Part shown: piece by piece, positions 7,914 to 17,434 of the stretch
Layout of the letters: each line of letters opens with the position of its first letter
Position numbering within the stretch: position 1 is the stretch's first letter
Assembly (NCBI RefSeq): GCF_002993285.1
Contig: NZ_CP027433.1
Span: forward strand, 186,001 to 250,000
Length of the DNA: 64,000 bases
Source: Gordonia iterans
GTDB lineage: Bacteria > Actinomycetota > Actinomycetes > Mycobacteriales > Mycobacteriaceae
Direction: 5' to 3'
Notes under the pieces: generated by a model
The model's input: the letters and a program-made list of their open reading frames with translations, nothing else
Told to the model about the DNA's origin: nothing
The model's database searches: none
Translations under genes and position numbers: made by a program

Positions 7914-9356
7914 CTACAGGTGGGCGATGATGTCGTCCACGCGGTCCTTGGCGTCGCCGAAGAGCATCTGCGTGTTCTCGCGGAAGAACAGCGGGTTCTG
8001 CACACCGGCGTAACCCGCGGCCATCGACCGCTTGAACACGACGACGTCCTTGGCGTTCCAGACCTCGAGCACCGGCATGCCGGCGATCGGGGAGCCCGGA
8101 TCTTCGGCCGCGGCCGGGTTGACCGTGTCGTTGGCGCCGATGACCAGAACGACGTCGGTGTCCGGGAAGTCGTCGTTGATCTCGTCGAGCTCCAGCACGA
8201 TGTCGTACGGCAGCTTCGCCTCGGCCAGGAGCACGTTCATGTGCCCCGGCAGCCGCCCGGCGACCGGGTGGATGCCGAACCGCACGTCGATGCCTTTGGC
8301 ACGCAGCTTCGCGGTCAGGTCCGCGACCGGGTACTGCGCCTGGGCGACGGCCATGCCGTAACCGGGGGCGATGACGACGGACTTGGCGGCGCTCAGCAGC
8401 TCCGCCGCGCCCTCGGCGTTGATCTCGCGGTGCTCGCCGTAATCGGTGTCGTCGGCCGGACCGGCCTCGATGCCGAAGCCTCCGGCGATCACCGAGATGA
8501 ACGAGCGGTTCATCGCCTTGCACATGATGTAGCTCAGGTACGCACCCGACGAGCCGACCAGAGCGCCGGTGACGATCAGCAGATCGTTGCCGAGCAGGAA
8601 GCCCGAGGCCGCGGCGGCCCAACCGGAGTACGAGTTCAGCATGGACACGACCACCGGCATGTCGCCGCCGCCGATGGAAGCGACCAGGTGCCAGCCCAGG
8701 AACAGCGCCAGCGCGGTGATCACGGCGAGCAGCACGTAACCGGTGGTGTCGTCCTTGACGTCCCGTGCGACGTAGATGCCGGTCAGCACCACGAAAACGA
8801 CCAGCGAGCCGACGTTGATGCCGTTCTTGCCGGGCAGCATCATCGGCGCGGACTTGATCTTCGCCGACAGCTTCAGGTTGGCGACGATCGAACCGGTGAA
8901 GGTGACCGCACCGATGAAGATGCCGATGGCGACCTCAGCGGCGTGGATGCCCACGAGCGCACCGTAGTCGGGGTCGGACGGCGAGGCGTGGACACCGTCG
9001 ATGGCGCCGTTCCAGCCGATGAGGACCGCGGCCAGACCGACGAACGAGTGCAGCAGCGCGATGAGCTCGGGCATGCCGGTCATCTCGACGATCCGGGCGC
9101 GCCACAGACCGATCAGCGCGCCGATGACGATGGCGCCGATCAGCAGCCCCAGCGGAAGCCACCGATCGGTGAGCTCTGCCATGTCGTCGACCGACAGGGC
9201 GATGGTGGCGACCAGGGCGATCGCCATGCCGACGATGCCGTAGGTGAGGCCGCTCTTGGCGGTCTCGTGCTTGCTCAGTCCGGCCAGCGACAGGATGAAC
9301 AGCAGCGAGGCGACGATGTACGCCGCGACGGTAACGGAAGTGATGGTCACGGTCAT
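7914..9356 (-). CDS. pntB: NAD(P) transhydrogenase subunit beta
   Basis: 480 residues, close to the E. coli PntB length. Many hydrophobic helices fill the first 280 residues (proton channel domain II). The C-terminal NADP(H)-binding domain III follows, with [18 protein letters not shown] and [15 protein letters not shown]. With PntA it couples hydride transfer from NADH to NADP+ to proton entry, supplying NADPH. Its ATG overlaps the pntA stop by 4 bp, so the pair is translationally coupled. Confidence 0.95.
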   Translation of the reverse strand: MTVTITSVTVAAYIVASLLFILSLAGLSKHETAKSGLTYGIVGMAIALVATIALSVDDMAELTDRWLPLGLLIGAIVIGALIGLWRARIVEMTGMPELIALLHSFVGLAAVLIGWNGAIDGVHASPSDPDYGALVGIHAAEVAIGIFIGAVTFTGSIVANLKLSAKIKSAPMMLPGKNGINVGSLVVFVVLTGIYVARDVKDDTTGYVLLAVITALALFLGWHLVASIGGGDMPVVVSMLNSYSGWAAAASGFLLGNDLLIVTGALVGSSGAYLSYIMCKAMNRSFISVIAGGFGIEAGPADDTDYGEHREINAEGAAELLSAAKSVVIAPGYGMAVAQAQYPVADLTAKLRAKGIDVRFGIHPVAGRLPGHMNVLLAEAKLPYDIVLELDEINDDFPDTDVVLVIGANDTVNPAAAEDPGSPIAGMPVLEVWNAKDVVVFKRSMAAGYAGVQNPLFFRENTQMLFGDAKDRVDDIIAHL

Positions 9357-10885
9357 GCCCCCTTGCTGAACATCGACAGCATGCGACGGGTGACCGCGAA
9401 GCCACCGAAAACGTTGATCGACGCGACTAGGGTCGCGATCGTCGCCAGCACCAGCACGGTCGTGTTGTTGGTGGCGAGCTGCAGAATCGCGCCCACCACC
9501 ACCACGCCGGAGATGGCATTGGTCACCGACATGAGCGGCGTGTGCAGCGCGTGCGCCACGTTGCCGATGACGTAGTAGCCGATCACGATCGCCAGCATCA
9601 GGACCGTGAAGTGCTGCGGGATGTCACCGGGCGCGAACGCGACCACGATGCCGTACAGGATGATCGCGGCCAGCGCGAGACCGACCTTCTTGCCGGGCGC
9701 CATCGGCGCCTTGGGCTCGGGCGCCGGCACCGGCGCGGCGGCCGCGGCCTTGGGCGCCGCGGACACCTGAACCGGGGGCGGGGGCCACATGCCTTCGCCG
9801 TCACGAGTCACGGTGATGCCGCGCTGCACCACGTCGTCCATGTCGAGCGTCAGGACGCCGTCTTTCTTCGGCGTGAGCAGCTTGAGCAGGTTGACGATGT
9901 TGGTGCCGTACAGCTGCGAGGTCTGCGCGGCCAGACGGCCGGCCAGATCGGTGTAGCCGAGGATCGTCACCCCGCCCGCGGTCACGACCTTCTCGCCGGC
10001 GACCGTGCCCGCGGCATTGCCGCCGTTGGCCGCCGCCATGTCGACGATGACCGCACCGTTGTGCATGCCGGCCACGGTCTCGGCGGAGATCAGCTTCGGC
10101 GCCGGGCGACCCGGGATCAGCGCGGTGGTGATGACGATGTCGGCGGCGCGCGCCTCCTCGTCGTACATCGCCGCGGTGGCGGCCTCCTGCTCGGCGGTCA
10201 TCTCCTTGGCGTAGCCGTCGGAGGAGACCTCGGCCTCGAAATCGACCTGCACGAACTCCGCGCCCATCGACTCGACCTGCTCGGCCACCTCTGGACGCAC
10301 GTCGAACGCACGAACCACGGCGCCCATGGCCGAAGCCGCACCGATCGCGGCCAGGCCGGCGACACCGGCGCCGACGACGAAGACGCGCGCGGGCGGGATC
10401 TTGCCGGCAGCGGTGACCTGGCCGGTGAACATGCGGCCGAACTCGTGGGCGGCCTCGACCACGGCGCGGTAGCCCGCGACGTTCGCCATCGACGACAGCA
10501 CGTCCATCGACTGTGCCCGCGAGATGCGCGGCACGGCGTCCATGGCCAGCGCGGTGACGCCTGCCTGGCGCAGCTTCTCCACCAGCTCCGGATTGCGCGC
10601 CGGCGCCATCATCGAAATCAGGACGGCGCCGCGGCCCATCTTCGCGATCTCGTCGTCGGTCGGCGCGTTGACCTTGATCACCACGTCAGCGGCCCATACC
10701 GCGTCGGCGTTCCCGATGTCGGCACCGGCGTCGGCGAAGGCCTCGTCGGCCTGCTCGGCGCGCTCGCCGGCACCGGCTTCGATGATGACCTGATATCCGA
10801 GCTTCCGAAGCTGGTCGACCGTCTTCGCGGTCGCCGCGACGAGTGTCTCGCCTGGCTCCGATTCCCGGGGGATGCCGATCAGCAT
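9353..10885 (-). CDS. pntA: NAD(P) transhydrogenase subunit alpha (single-chain form)
   Basis: 510 residues, the same length as E. coli PntA. It contains the alanine-dehydrogenase-like NAD-binding domain I ([18 protein letters not shown]), a proline/alanine linker near 375-400, and the membrane part ([13 protein letters not shown]) in one chain. Mycobacterium tuberculosis splits this into pntAa and pntAb, so the fused form is worth noting. Promoter signals should lie in 10886-11172. Confidence 0.95.
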   Translation of the reverse strand: MLIGIPRESEPGETLVAATAKTVDQLRKLGYQVIIEAGAGERAEQADEAFADAGADIGNADAVWAADVVIKVNAPTDDEIAKMGRGAVLISMMAPARNPELVEKLRQAGVTALAMDAVPRISRAQSMDVLSSMANVAGYRAVVEAAHEFGRMFTGQVTAAGKIPPARVFVVGAGVAGLAAIGAASAMGAVVRAFDVRPEVAEQVESMGAEFVQVDFEAEVSSDGYAKEMTAEQEAATAAMYDEEARAADIVITTALIPGRPAPKLISAETVAGMHNGAVIVDMAAANGGNAAGTVAGEKVVTAGGVTILGYTDLAGRLAAQTSQLYGTNIVNLLKLLTPKKDGVLTLDMDDVVQRGITVTRDGEGMWPPPPVQVSAAPKAAAAAPVPAPEPKAPMAPGKKVGLALAAIILYGIVVAFAPGDIPQHFTVLMLAIVIGYYVIGNVAHALHTPLMSVTNAISGVVVVGAILQLATNNTTVLVLATIATLVASINVFGGFAVTRRMLSMFSKGA

Positions 10886-11021
10886 GTCACTGCCTCTCCC
10901 ACACTCATATTCCTGTTCACCTGTAACTGATTGCCGTCACACACCGCACCACTCGGCGACGCATGCACCTCAAGCCAGCACGCCTGAAGCTCGCGGGCTG
11001 GTTTTCGTACTAAGGCCGGTA

Positions 11022-11033
11022 CTCCGATCGGAG
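11022..11033. promoter_or_regulatory. Perfect 12-bp palindrome upstream of pntA
   Basis: CTCCGATCGGAG lies 137 bp upstream of the pntA start, in a 287-bp gene-free region. It could be an operator for pntAB. No regulator is adjacent and the motif matches nothing I can name. Confidence 0.35.
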
Positions 11034-11172
11034 CGGCACGCTATGCCGCGGGCAGCCGGGTAAGGCTCTCGGTCCCGCTGATTGGAAAACGCGGCAAAAA
11101 CATAACACGCGGCTTCACCGCGGCCGGCATGGCGTTACCTAGATCACCACTACCGCTCGGTAAGCCCGCGAG

Positions 11173-12654
11173 TCACCGTTCGGCCGGCGCGACGGCGACC
11201 GCGGCATGGCGTCCGGCCCGGCGGCCGAAATACGACCCCTCGCCCAGCTGCGTGCCACTGGCGTAACCCTTGCCGTCCTGGGCGATGTTGGCTGCACACG
11301 CCCCCGCCGCGTACAGACCGCCGATCACCGACCCGTCGGGGCGCCGCACCTGACCGTCCACCGTGGTGGCCAGGCCTCCCATGGTGAAGCCCGCATACAG
11401 CGCTTTGCCGAGGGTCATGTCGAAGGCGGCCCACGGGCCGGTGTCCTGAGCGGCCAGGAACTCCGCGCTCTTACCGAAGTCGGGGTCTTCACCACGCGCG
11501 GCATGCTGGTTGTATCTGTCCATCGTGTGCCGCAGCGCCGCCCGGTCGATGCTCAGGCCGTCGGCCATCTCCTCGATCGTCTCCCAGCCGTCGATGAACG
11601 GCGCGAGCGGGAACACCGGACGCTCCAGGTGCGCCTCGTCGACGATCAGGTACGCCGCGCAGTCCGGCTGATCCATCACGAATCCCGAGGTCCGGGAGTG
11701 ATAGGAGTCCTCGGCGACGAAGCGCTGCCCCTCCTTGTTGACGACGAGCCCGGTCAGCAGGATCGACGGCGGGTACACCGGCGCGGTGATGAACGCCTGG
11801 TCCATGTGCTTCAGCTGCGCGCCGACCGAGGCGCCCAGCCGGATACCGAGCCCGTCGTCGTATGTGCTGCCCAGCGTGAACGGCTTCTCGGCGAGTTGCG
11901 GCACATACGCGGCGACCATGTCCGGGTTCATCACGAATCCGCCGGCCGCGATCACCACCGACGCCGTACGGATGCAGCCCTGGGCGCCGTTCACGTTCTT
12001 CCAGCGCACTCCGACCACCCGGCCGTCCGCCGCCGGATCGACGACGAGGGACCGCCCACCGGTCTCGTAGCGGATCTCGACACCGGCCTCGGCCAGACGT
12101 TCGGTGAGCAGGCCGATCACCATCCCGGCGCCGCCGGTGTCGCCGGGCACCGGAACCTTGTGGCCGCGCGGTGCGGGCACGGCTTCGGAAACGAACGGCC
12201 ACACCTTCTCGTTGCCGGTGTACATCAGCCCCTGCGTCTGCGGCTGGATCACCGCCTTCTCCGGGTAGTAGCTGCGCTCGAACTCGAAGCCCAGCGCTTC
12301 GAGCCAGTCGAAGTGCTCGACGCTGTCGGCGCAGTAGGCGGCGATCTTGTCCGGTTCGGGGTCGCGGGAGACCGCCGTCAGGTACTTGGCCATCTCCTCG
12401 GCCGAGTCGTCGTGCCCGGTGGCACGCTGTACCGCGGTGCCGCCTCCGAGGTAGAAGTGCCCGCCCGCCAGACAACTGGTGCCGCCGGCCTGGGCCGCTC
12501 GCTCGAGGATCAGCACCGTCGCGCCGGCGCGGGCCGCTTCCAGCGCCGCGCAGCATCCCGCCATCCCGGCGCCGAGGACGAGGACGTCCACGGTGTCGGT
12601 GAAGTCGGCGACGTCGTCGACGGAAATGGTCTCAGGCAGTTCCAGGCCGCTCAT
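11173..12654 (-). CDS. FAD-binding oxidoreductase of the KstD/fumarate-reductase flavoprotein family
   Basis: 493 residues. The N-terminal FAD motif VLVLGAGMAGCCAALEAARAG is followed by GGTSCLAGGHFYLGGG, and the C-terminus has the FAD-closing motif GLYAAGACAANIAQDG...SGTQLGEGSYFGRRAGRHAA. This fold includes 3-ketosteroid delta1-dehydrogenases and fumarate reductase flavoproteins. A perfect KstR-type palindrome sits just upstream of the ATG, supporting a role in sterol or bile-acid catabolism. The exact substrate is not evident. Confidence 0.82.
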   Translation of the reverse strand: MSGLELPETISVDDVADFTDTVDVLVLGAGMAGCCAALEAARAGATVLILERAAQAGGTSCLAGGHFYLGGGTAVQRATGHDDSAEEMAKYLTAVSRDPEPDKIAAYCADSVEHFDWLEALGFEFERSYYPEKAVIQPQTQGLMYTGNEKVWPFVSEAVPAPRGHKVPVPGDTGGAGMVIGLLTERLAEAGVEIRYETGGRSLVVDPAADGRVVGVRWKNVNGAQGCIRTASVVIAAGGFVMNPDMVAAYVPQLAEKPFTLGSTYDDGLGIRLGASVGAQLKHMDQAFITAPVYPPSILLTGLVVNKEGQRFVAEDSYHSRTSGFVMDQPDCAAYLIVDEAHLERPVFPLAPFIDGWETIEEMADGLSIDRAALRHTMDRYNQHAARGEDPDFGKSAEFLAAQDTGPWAAFDMTLGKALYAGFTMGGLATTVDGQVRRPDGSVIGGLYAAGACAANIAQDGKGYASGTQLGEGSYFGRRAGRHAAVAVAPAER

Positions 12655-12664
12655 ACGAACAGAC

Positions 12665-12678
12665 TAGAACACGTTCTA
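12665..12678. promoter_or_regulatory. KstR-type operator
   Basis: TAGAACACGTTCTA is a perfect palindrome and fits the published KstR consensus TnnAACnnGTTnnA of the cholesterol regulon. It lies 11-24 bp upstream of the flavoprotein start, positioned to repress that gene. Confidence 0.8.
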
Positions 12679-12707
12679 CTTCTCCGGTAGAGATCAGGCG
12701 GCAGACC

Positions 12708-12764
12708 CTCAGCGCGGGTCCAGACTCTCAGCGCGGGTCCAGACTCTCAGCGCGGGTCCAGACT
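12708..12764. repeat. Three tandem 19-bp repeats spanning a stop codon
   Basis: Three exact consecutive copies of CTCAGCGCGGGTCCAGACT at 12708, 12727 and 12746. On the minus strand each encodes the C-terminal residues SLDPR plus a stop. The first copy reached contains the real end of the proline-rich gene; the other two lie downstream. Confidence 0.85.
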
Positions 12765-14006
12765 CTCGGCGAGCTTCGACAGCGCCGCGGCGACGTCGCG
12801 CAGCGCCTCGCCGACCTGCCGGCGCACCAACAGCTGCTCGTCGGGCAGCGCCTCCACCGCGGCGGAGACCGACTCGACGGCCTGCGAGGCCGCCGCCGTC
12901 GACGCCGCGACCGTCGTGACCTTCATCGTGGACAGCTCCGCGAACCGGTCCTCGTTCTCCGGCACGGAGTCGGCGACCCGGGCATGCCGATGCGCGGTCG
13001 GAGCAGGTGTTGCCGGCGCAGACGCGGTCTGCGGCGCAGCGGAGACCGGAGCCACCACGGTCCGCGACGAGCCGTCCGGCTCGATCACCTCGATGAACGA
13101 GGTCCGACTGCGGTCGGCGTAATCGTTGACCTGGAGCAGCGAACCGAGGTCGCGCAGATCGCTCACCCGGACCTCGGGACCCGCACTCGCCGGGGGCGGG
13201 GGTGCCGGGAAATCGCCGGTCGACCCCTTGTTCCGGCCTTTGCCCTTGCCCTTGCCGTGTTTGGCAGGCTTCTGCTTGCCGTGCTTGCTCGGTTCCACTT
13301 CGTCGGTCACAGTCTCCTCCGGCTCGTACGATTCGACGACGGGGATCGTCTGCGGCGCAGACGGCGGTGCTGCGGGCTTCGGCGGCGACGGACTCGGATC
13401 CGGGACCGCGCCACGCCGCACCGGATCCACGGTGGTGCGGAGCGGGTCGGCGGACCTGCCCGCCGGGATCGGGGCCGCCGCTGCCGTCGGAGCCTGTGCG
13501 GGAGGTGCGGCACGGGGCGCCCCGGGACCTGCGGCCTCGGCGAGACCGTGACGCGCACGGGGCGCGGGCTGGGTCGGCCAGACCGCCGCCGAGGACGGTG
13601 CCGCCGGAAACGGAGCCGAGGGAACAGACGCCGCGGCAATCGGATACGACGGGGGGCTCGCCGAGTATCTCGGGGGCGGCGTGAGCGAATCCGGCGCGGC
13701 CACCGGAGCCGCCAGGAAGCGATGGGCTCCACCGTGGCCCTCATACAACGTGCAGGCGCCCCCGGCCGCCGAAATACCGTGGCACGGATCGAGAATCCGT
13801 CCGGCCTGCGGACCGCGCGCGTAGTCGCCCCACATGACCCAGGCGCGCCGCACCGTCCCGCCGCGACCGCCGTCGCTGCTGTGCAGGCCGGAGTGACCGT
13901 CGGAGAGGTCGCAGCCGACCAGCGAGGACCCGCCCGGGCGCAGGCCGAGCAAGGCGCTGTCGGCCGGGCCGACCACGATCGACGACCAGCAACCGTCTGG
14001 CGCCAT
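12747..14006 (-). CDS. Proline/alanine-rich protein with two CxL-GHxGxH motifs, unknown function
   Basis: About 419 residues from ATG 14006, which has GAGGTG upstream. The first 110 residues contain two similar Cys/His motifs, CDLSDGHSGLH and CTLYEGHGGAH, a pattern that could bind metal. A long Pro/Ala-rich low-complexity region follows, then a Lys/Gly-rich patch (KHGKQKPAKHGKGKGKGRNKG) and a helical C-terminus (EALPDEQLLVRRQVGEALRDVAAALSKLAESLDPR). There is no signal peptide or membrane segment. It follows nadB at 123 bp; no function can be assigned. Confidence 0.65.
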   Translation of the reverse strand: MAPDGCWSSIVVGPADSALLGLRPGGSSLVGCDLSDGHSGLHSSDGGRGGTVRRAWVMWGDYARGPQAGRILDPCHGISAAGGACTLYEGHGGAHRFLAAPVAAPDSLTPPPRYSASPPSYPIAAASVPSAPFPAAPSSAAVWPTQPAPRARHGLAEAAGPGAPRAAPPAQAPTAAAAPIPAGRSADPLRTTVDPVRRGAVPDPSPSPPKPAAPPSAPQTIPVVESYEPEETVTDEVEPSKHGKQKPAKHGKGKGKGRNKGSTGDFPAPPPPASAGPEVRVSDLRDLGSLLQVNDYADRSRTSFIEVIEPDGSSRTVVAPVSAAPQTASAPATPAPTAHRHARVADSVPENEDRFAELSTMKVTTVAASTAAASQAVESVSAAVEALPDEQLLVRRQVGEALRDVAAALSKLAESLDPR

Positions 14007-14129
14007 GCTCGATTCACCTCGTCTCGCGTGTGCGGGACACACAGGGGACCGCGCGCGGAGTTCCACGTCGAACCCCGCCGCAGCGGTCCCGCTCCCGGGG
14101 AGCAGTCTACGAAGTCTGCCGACGACCCG

Positions 14130-15731
14130 CTAGAACCTGCCGGACGACGCGCCGACGAGTTCGGGCAGGGCGACCTCGGCGAAATCGCCGCCGCGGAGCA
14201 CGAAGCCGCGCGAGCCGGCCTCCCGAGCGGTGCGCGGATGGTCGGCGCGAAAGTGACAGCCGCGGGACTCCGTGCGTGCCGTCGCTGCCGCCACCACCGC
14301 CCGCGCAGTCAGGGTCAGCGCCGCATCCTCGGCGGCCTCGCGCGAATCCTGGATCCGCGGCGCCGCCGCCGCCAGGAACTCGCCGGTCGCAGCCAGCCCG
14401 TCCGCGTCGCGCAACAGCGCGACCCGCGCGGACATCCGGTCCTGCAGCGCCGATCGGTCGGCGGCCCGCCGGATGTCCGGAACCTCCACCCGGACGGCGG
14501 GGACCGGTTCGTCACGGCGTTCGACGGCGACGGCGGCCGCCCGCCGACCCATCACCAGCCCCTCGAGGAGACTGTTCGAGGCCAGCCGGTTGGCGCCGTG
14601 GAATCCCGTGCGGCCCACCTCGCCCGCGGCCAGCAGGCCCCGCACGCCGGTGCGCCCGTGCGGATCGGTCACCACCCCGCCGCAGAGGTAGTGCGCACCG
14701 GGCACCACGGGCAGCCGCCGGTCGTCGAGGGACACGCCGGCGGCCCGCACACCGGCGAGGACGGTCGGGAAGCGCTCCTCGACGTCGGCGATCCCGGAGA
14801 CGTCGAGATACACGTGCGGGGCGCCCGTGCGTTCCATCGCCGCCGTGACCGCGCGGGCGACGACGTCACGCGGGGCCAGGTCGCCGAGCGGATGCACACC
14901 GTCGGTGACACTCGCACCGTCGACGTCGAACAACCGGCCCCCTTCGCCCCGCAGCGCCTCGCTGACGAGGGTGCGACGGCCGCGCGCGCCTGGCACGTAA
15001 AGCATCGTCGGGTGGAACTGGATGAACTCCAAGTCGGCGACCGCCGCCCCCGCCCGCAGCGCGAGTGCGATTCCGTCGCCGGTGGCGCCCGCCGGATTGG
15101 TGGTGGCCGCATACAGATGCCCCACCCCGCCGGTGGCGAGCAGCACGGTCGGCGCCCAGACCGCGCCGTCGCCCCCGTCGTCGGTGTACGCGACGCCTGC
15201 CGCCGTCCGGTCCGGCGCGGTGAGGATCTCGGTGGCGCGCGCGTCGTCGAGCACCCGCACCCCGGTCGGCCCCAGCGCCGCCCCCAGCGCCGCCTGCACC
15301 TGTGCGCCGGTCGCGTCGCCGCCGGCGTGGATGATCCGCCGGACGCTGTGCCCGCCCTCCCGGGTGCGCAAGAAGCGGCCGTCGGCCCCGGTGTCGAACC
15401 GGGCGCCCCAGTCCACCAGGCCCGCCACCGCTGCCCAGCCGGCCGCGACGATCTGCTCGGTGGGCTCCCGGACGGTGAGCCCGGCACCGGCCGCGAGGGT
15501 GTCGTCGACGTGCAGCGGCTCGCTGTCGTCGGGGTCGTCCGGGTCGACCACGGCGATCCCGCCCTGCGCGTAGAAGGTGGAGGTGGACTGCTCGAGCTCC
15601 TCCGGACGCCACGCCCGACCCTTGTTGAGCACCACCACGTCCAGGCCCGCCTCGGCCGCGGTCAGCGCCGCGGTCAGCCCGGCCACCCCGGCTCCGACCA
15701 CCACCAGGTCGGCCCTGATCTCGGCGCCCAT
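14130..15731 (-). CDS. nadB: L-aspartate oxidase
   Basis: 533 residues, usual length for NadB. Diagnostic motifs are all present: the FAD site [26 protein letters not shown], the substrate-loop EFIQFHPTMLY, GRTGFHGANRLASNSLLEGLV, and the late motif ESRGCHFRADHP. It oxidises aspartate to iminoaspartate in NAD biosynthesis. The usual partners nadA and nadC are not adjacent within the window. Confidence 0.93.
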   Translation of the reverse strand: MGAEIRADLVVVGAGVAGLTAALTAAEAGLDVVVLNKGRAWRPEELEQSTSTFYAQGGIAVVDPDDPDDSEPLHVDDTLAAGAGLTVREPTEQIVAAGWAAVAGLVDWGARFDTGADGRFLRTREGGHSVRRIIHAGGDATGAQVQAALGAALGPTGVRVLDDARATEILTAPDRTAAGVAYTDDGGDGAVWAPTVLLATGGVGHLYAATTNPAGATGDGIALALRAGAAVADLEFIQFHPTMLYVPGARGRRTLVSEALRGEGGRLFDVDGASVTDGVHPLGDLAPRDVVARAVTAAMERTGAPHVYLDVSGIADVEERFPTVLAGVRAAGVSLDDRRLPVVPGAHYLCGGVVTDPHGRTGVRGLLAAGEVGRTGFHGANRLASNSLLEGLVMGRRAAAVAVERRDEPVPAVRVEVPDIRRAADRSALQDRMSARVALLRDADGLAATGEFLAAAAPRIQDSREAAEDAALTLTARAVVAAATARTESRGCHFRADHPRTAREAGSRGFVLRGGDFAEVALPELVGASSGRF

Positions 15732-15961
15732 CGTCGCACCACCCTTCGTGTCGACCGGTTATCGACCCATGATCGAAAACCTGTCCCCGCACACTACGCC
15801 CGCACCCCTGCGCGCGCCATGACCACCCCGAATCGCCGGCCGCCGACGACGCCGATCAGCGGCGTTCGGCAGCGCGTGACCCGAGCAGCATCGCCGGGCA
15901 GGATCGGCCGAGGTCACGAAACTCGGCTCGCGCTGCCTCCGGGGCTACACTCCGGGACGTG

Positions 15962-17377
15962 ATGACGCAACAGCCCGACGACCACTCCAGGGAACAGTTG
16001 CCGACCGTGCCGGCGACCCGGGAGGTCTCACGTTTCGCGGCCACCGCGGCGCAGACCGCCTTCGGCATCGGCCGTTTCCTGGCCGGTTCCGCCAACGACC
16101 TGATCCACGGAAAGAAGCCGACGGCGTCGAACATCGCTCACGAGGTCCGCGTGACCTTCGAACACCTCGGCCCCACGTACGTGAAGCTCGGCCAATTGAT
16201 CGCCTCGAGTCCGGGCGTGTTCACACCGGCGATGTCAGAGGAGTTCGAGTCACTGCTCGACCAGGTCCCCCCCGCCCCGGCCGCCGAGGTCCACCGGATC
16301 ATCGAGTCCGAACTCGGCAGGCCCGCCTCCGAGGTCTTCGCGACGTTCGACGACGCACCGATCGCCTCCGCCTCGATCGCGCAGTGCCACACCGCGACGC
16401 TCGTGACCGGCGAGGAGGTGGTGGTGAAGGTGCAGCGCCCGGGCATCGCCGACCGCCTCGCGCCGGACGTCGCGATCCTCGAACGCGTCGCCGGGCTGGT
16501 CGAAGTCTCCGAGTACGGCCGCATGCTGAGCGCGCGACACGTCGTGGAAGACTTCGCCGACGGCCTCAACGCCGAGCTCGATTTCCGGAACGAGGCCACC
16601 ACCATGGAGGAGTGGTTCGAGTGCCTGCAGCCGGGCCCCTTCGGCGACCGGGTGCGAGTCCCGAAGGTCCACCACGACCTCACCACCGCCAAGGTGATGA
16701 CGATGGAGCGCATCTACGCGACCCGGATCGACGACGCCGCCGCCGTGCGGGCAGCCGGGCACGACGGCGAGGCGCTGTGCCGGAACCTTCTGCTCTCCCT
16801 GCTCGACTCGGCCTTCCACGGCGGGCTGTTCCACGGCGACCTGCATGCCGGGAACGTGCTGGTGGACGATGAGGGCAAGCTGGTCCTGCTCGACTTCGGC
16901 ATCGTCGGCCGGTTCAACGCCCGCACCCGGCGGATCCTGCGCCAACTCGTCGTCGACCTGATCGTCAAGCAGGATTACGACTCCGCAGGCCGTGCGATCT
17001 TCCTGCTCGGTGCGGTGCACAAGCCGGGTTCGACGGTGAAGGGCGGCGAAGATCTGAAGAAGGTCGCCGCCCCGCTGTCCACCACCGAGCTGGGCTCCAT
17101 GAGCTACACCGACCTCGGCCGTCAGCTGGCCGCGGTGGCCAAGGCCCATGACGCACGACTGCCGCGGGAGCTGGTCCTCGTCGGCAAGCAACTGCTGTAC
17201 GTCGAGAAGTACATGAAGCTGCTCGCGCCCCGCTGGAAAGCGATCTCCGACCGGGAGATCTACGGATACATGGCCGGGATCATGAAGGAGGCCGAGCGCG
17301 ATCGCCGCGCGGCCGCGGAGCAAGATCGCCGCGCCGACCTCACCCGTCCGGTACAGAAGCGGGCCGAACTGGAATAG
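15962..17377 (+). CDS. ABC1/UbiB-family atypical kinase
   Basis: About 471 residues. It has the KxGQ signature (YVKLGQLIASSPGVF), the lysine motif EEVVVKVQRPG, the catalytic-loop motif FHGDLHAGNVLV and LDFGIVGR, all typical of ABC1/ADCK/UbiB atypical kinases. These act in isoprenoid-quinone or lipid homeostasis, usually as ATPases at the membrane. ATG 15962 is used; a GTG lies directly before it. The role in this organism is unassigned. Confidence 0.88.
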   Translation: MTQQPDDHSREQLPTVPATREVSRFAATAAQTAFGIGRFLAGSANDLIHGKKPTASNIAHEVRVTFEHLGPTYVKLGQLIASSPGVFTPAMSEEFESLLDQVPPAPAAEVHRIIESELGRPASEVFATFDDAPIASASIAQCHTATLVTGEEVVVKVQRPGIADRLAPDVAILERVAGLVEVSEYGRMLSARHVVEDFADGLNAELDFRNEATTMEEWFECLQPGPFGDRVRVPKVHHDLTTAKVMTMERIYATRIDDAAAVRAAGHDGEALCRNLLLSLLDSAFHGGLFHGDLHAGNVLVDDEGKLVLLDFGIVGRFNARTRRILRQLVVDLIVKQDYDSAGRAIFLLGAVHKPGSTVKGGEDLKKVAAPLSTTELGSMSYTDLGRQLAAVAKAHDARLPRELVLVGKQLLYVEKYMKLLAPRWKAISDREIYGYMAGIMKEAERDRRAAAEQDRRADLTRPVQKRAELE

Positions 17378-17434
17378 GCTGTACCGCACACGTGGTCGGA
17401 ATACGCTGACCCCTGCTGCTTGGAGCCGAAACAC

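Noticed and set aside
12984..15962. A 992-codon plus-strand open frame
   Set aside because: It is antisense to nadB and the proline-rich gene; composition is Arg/Gly/His-rich as expected for a shadow of high-GC coding DNA.
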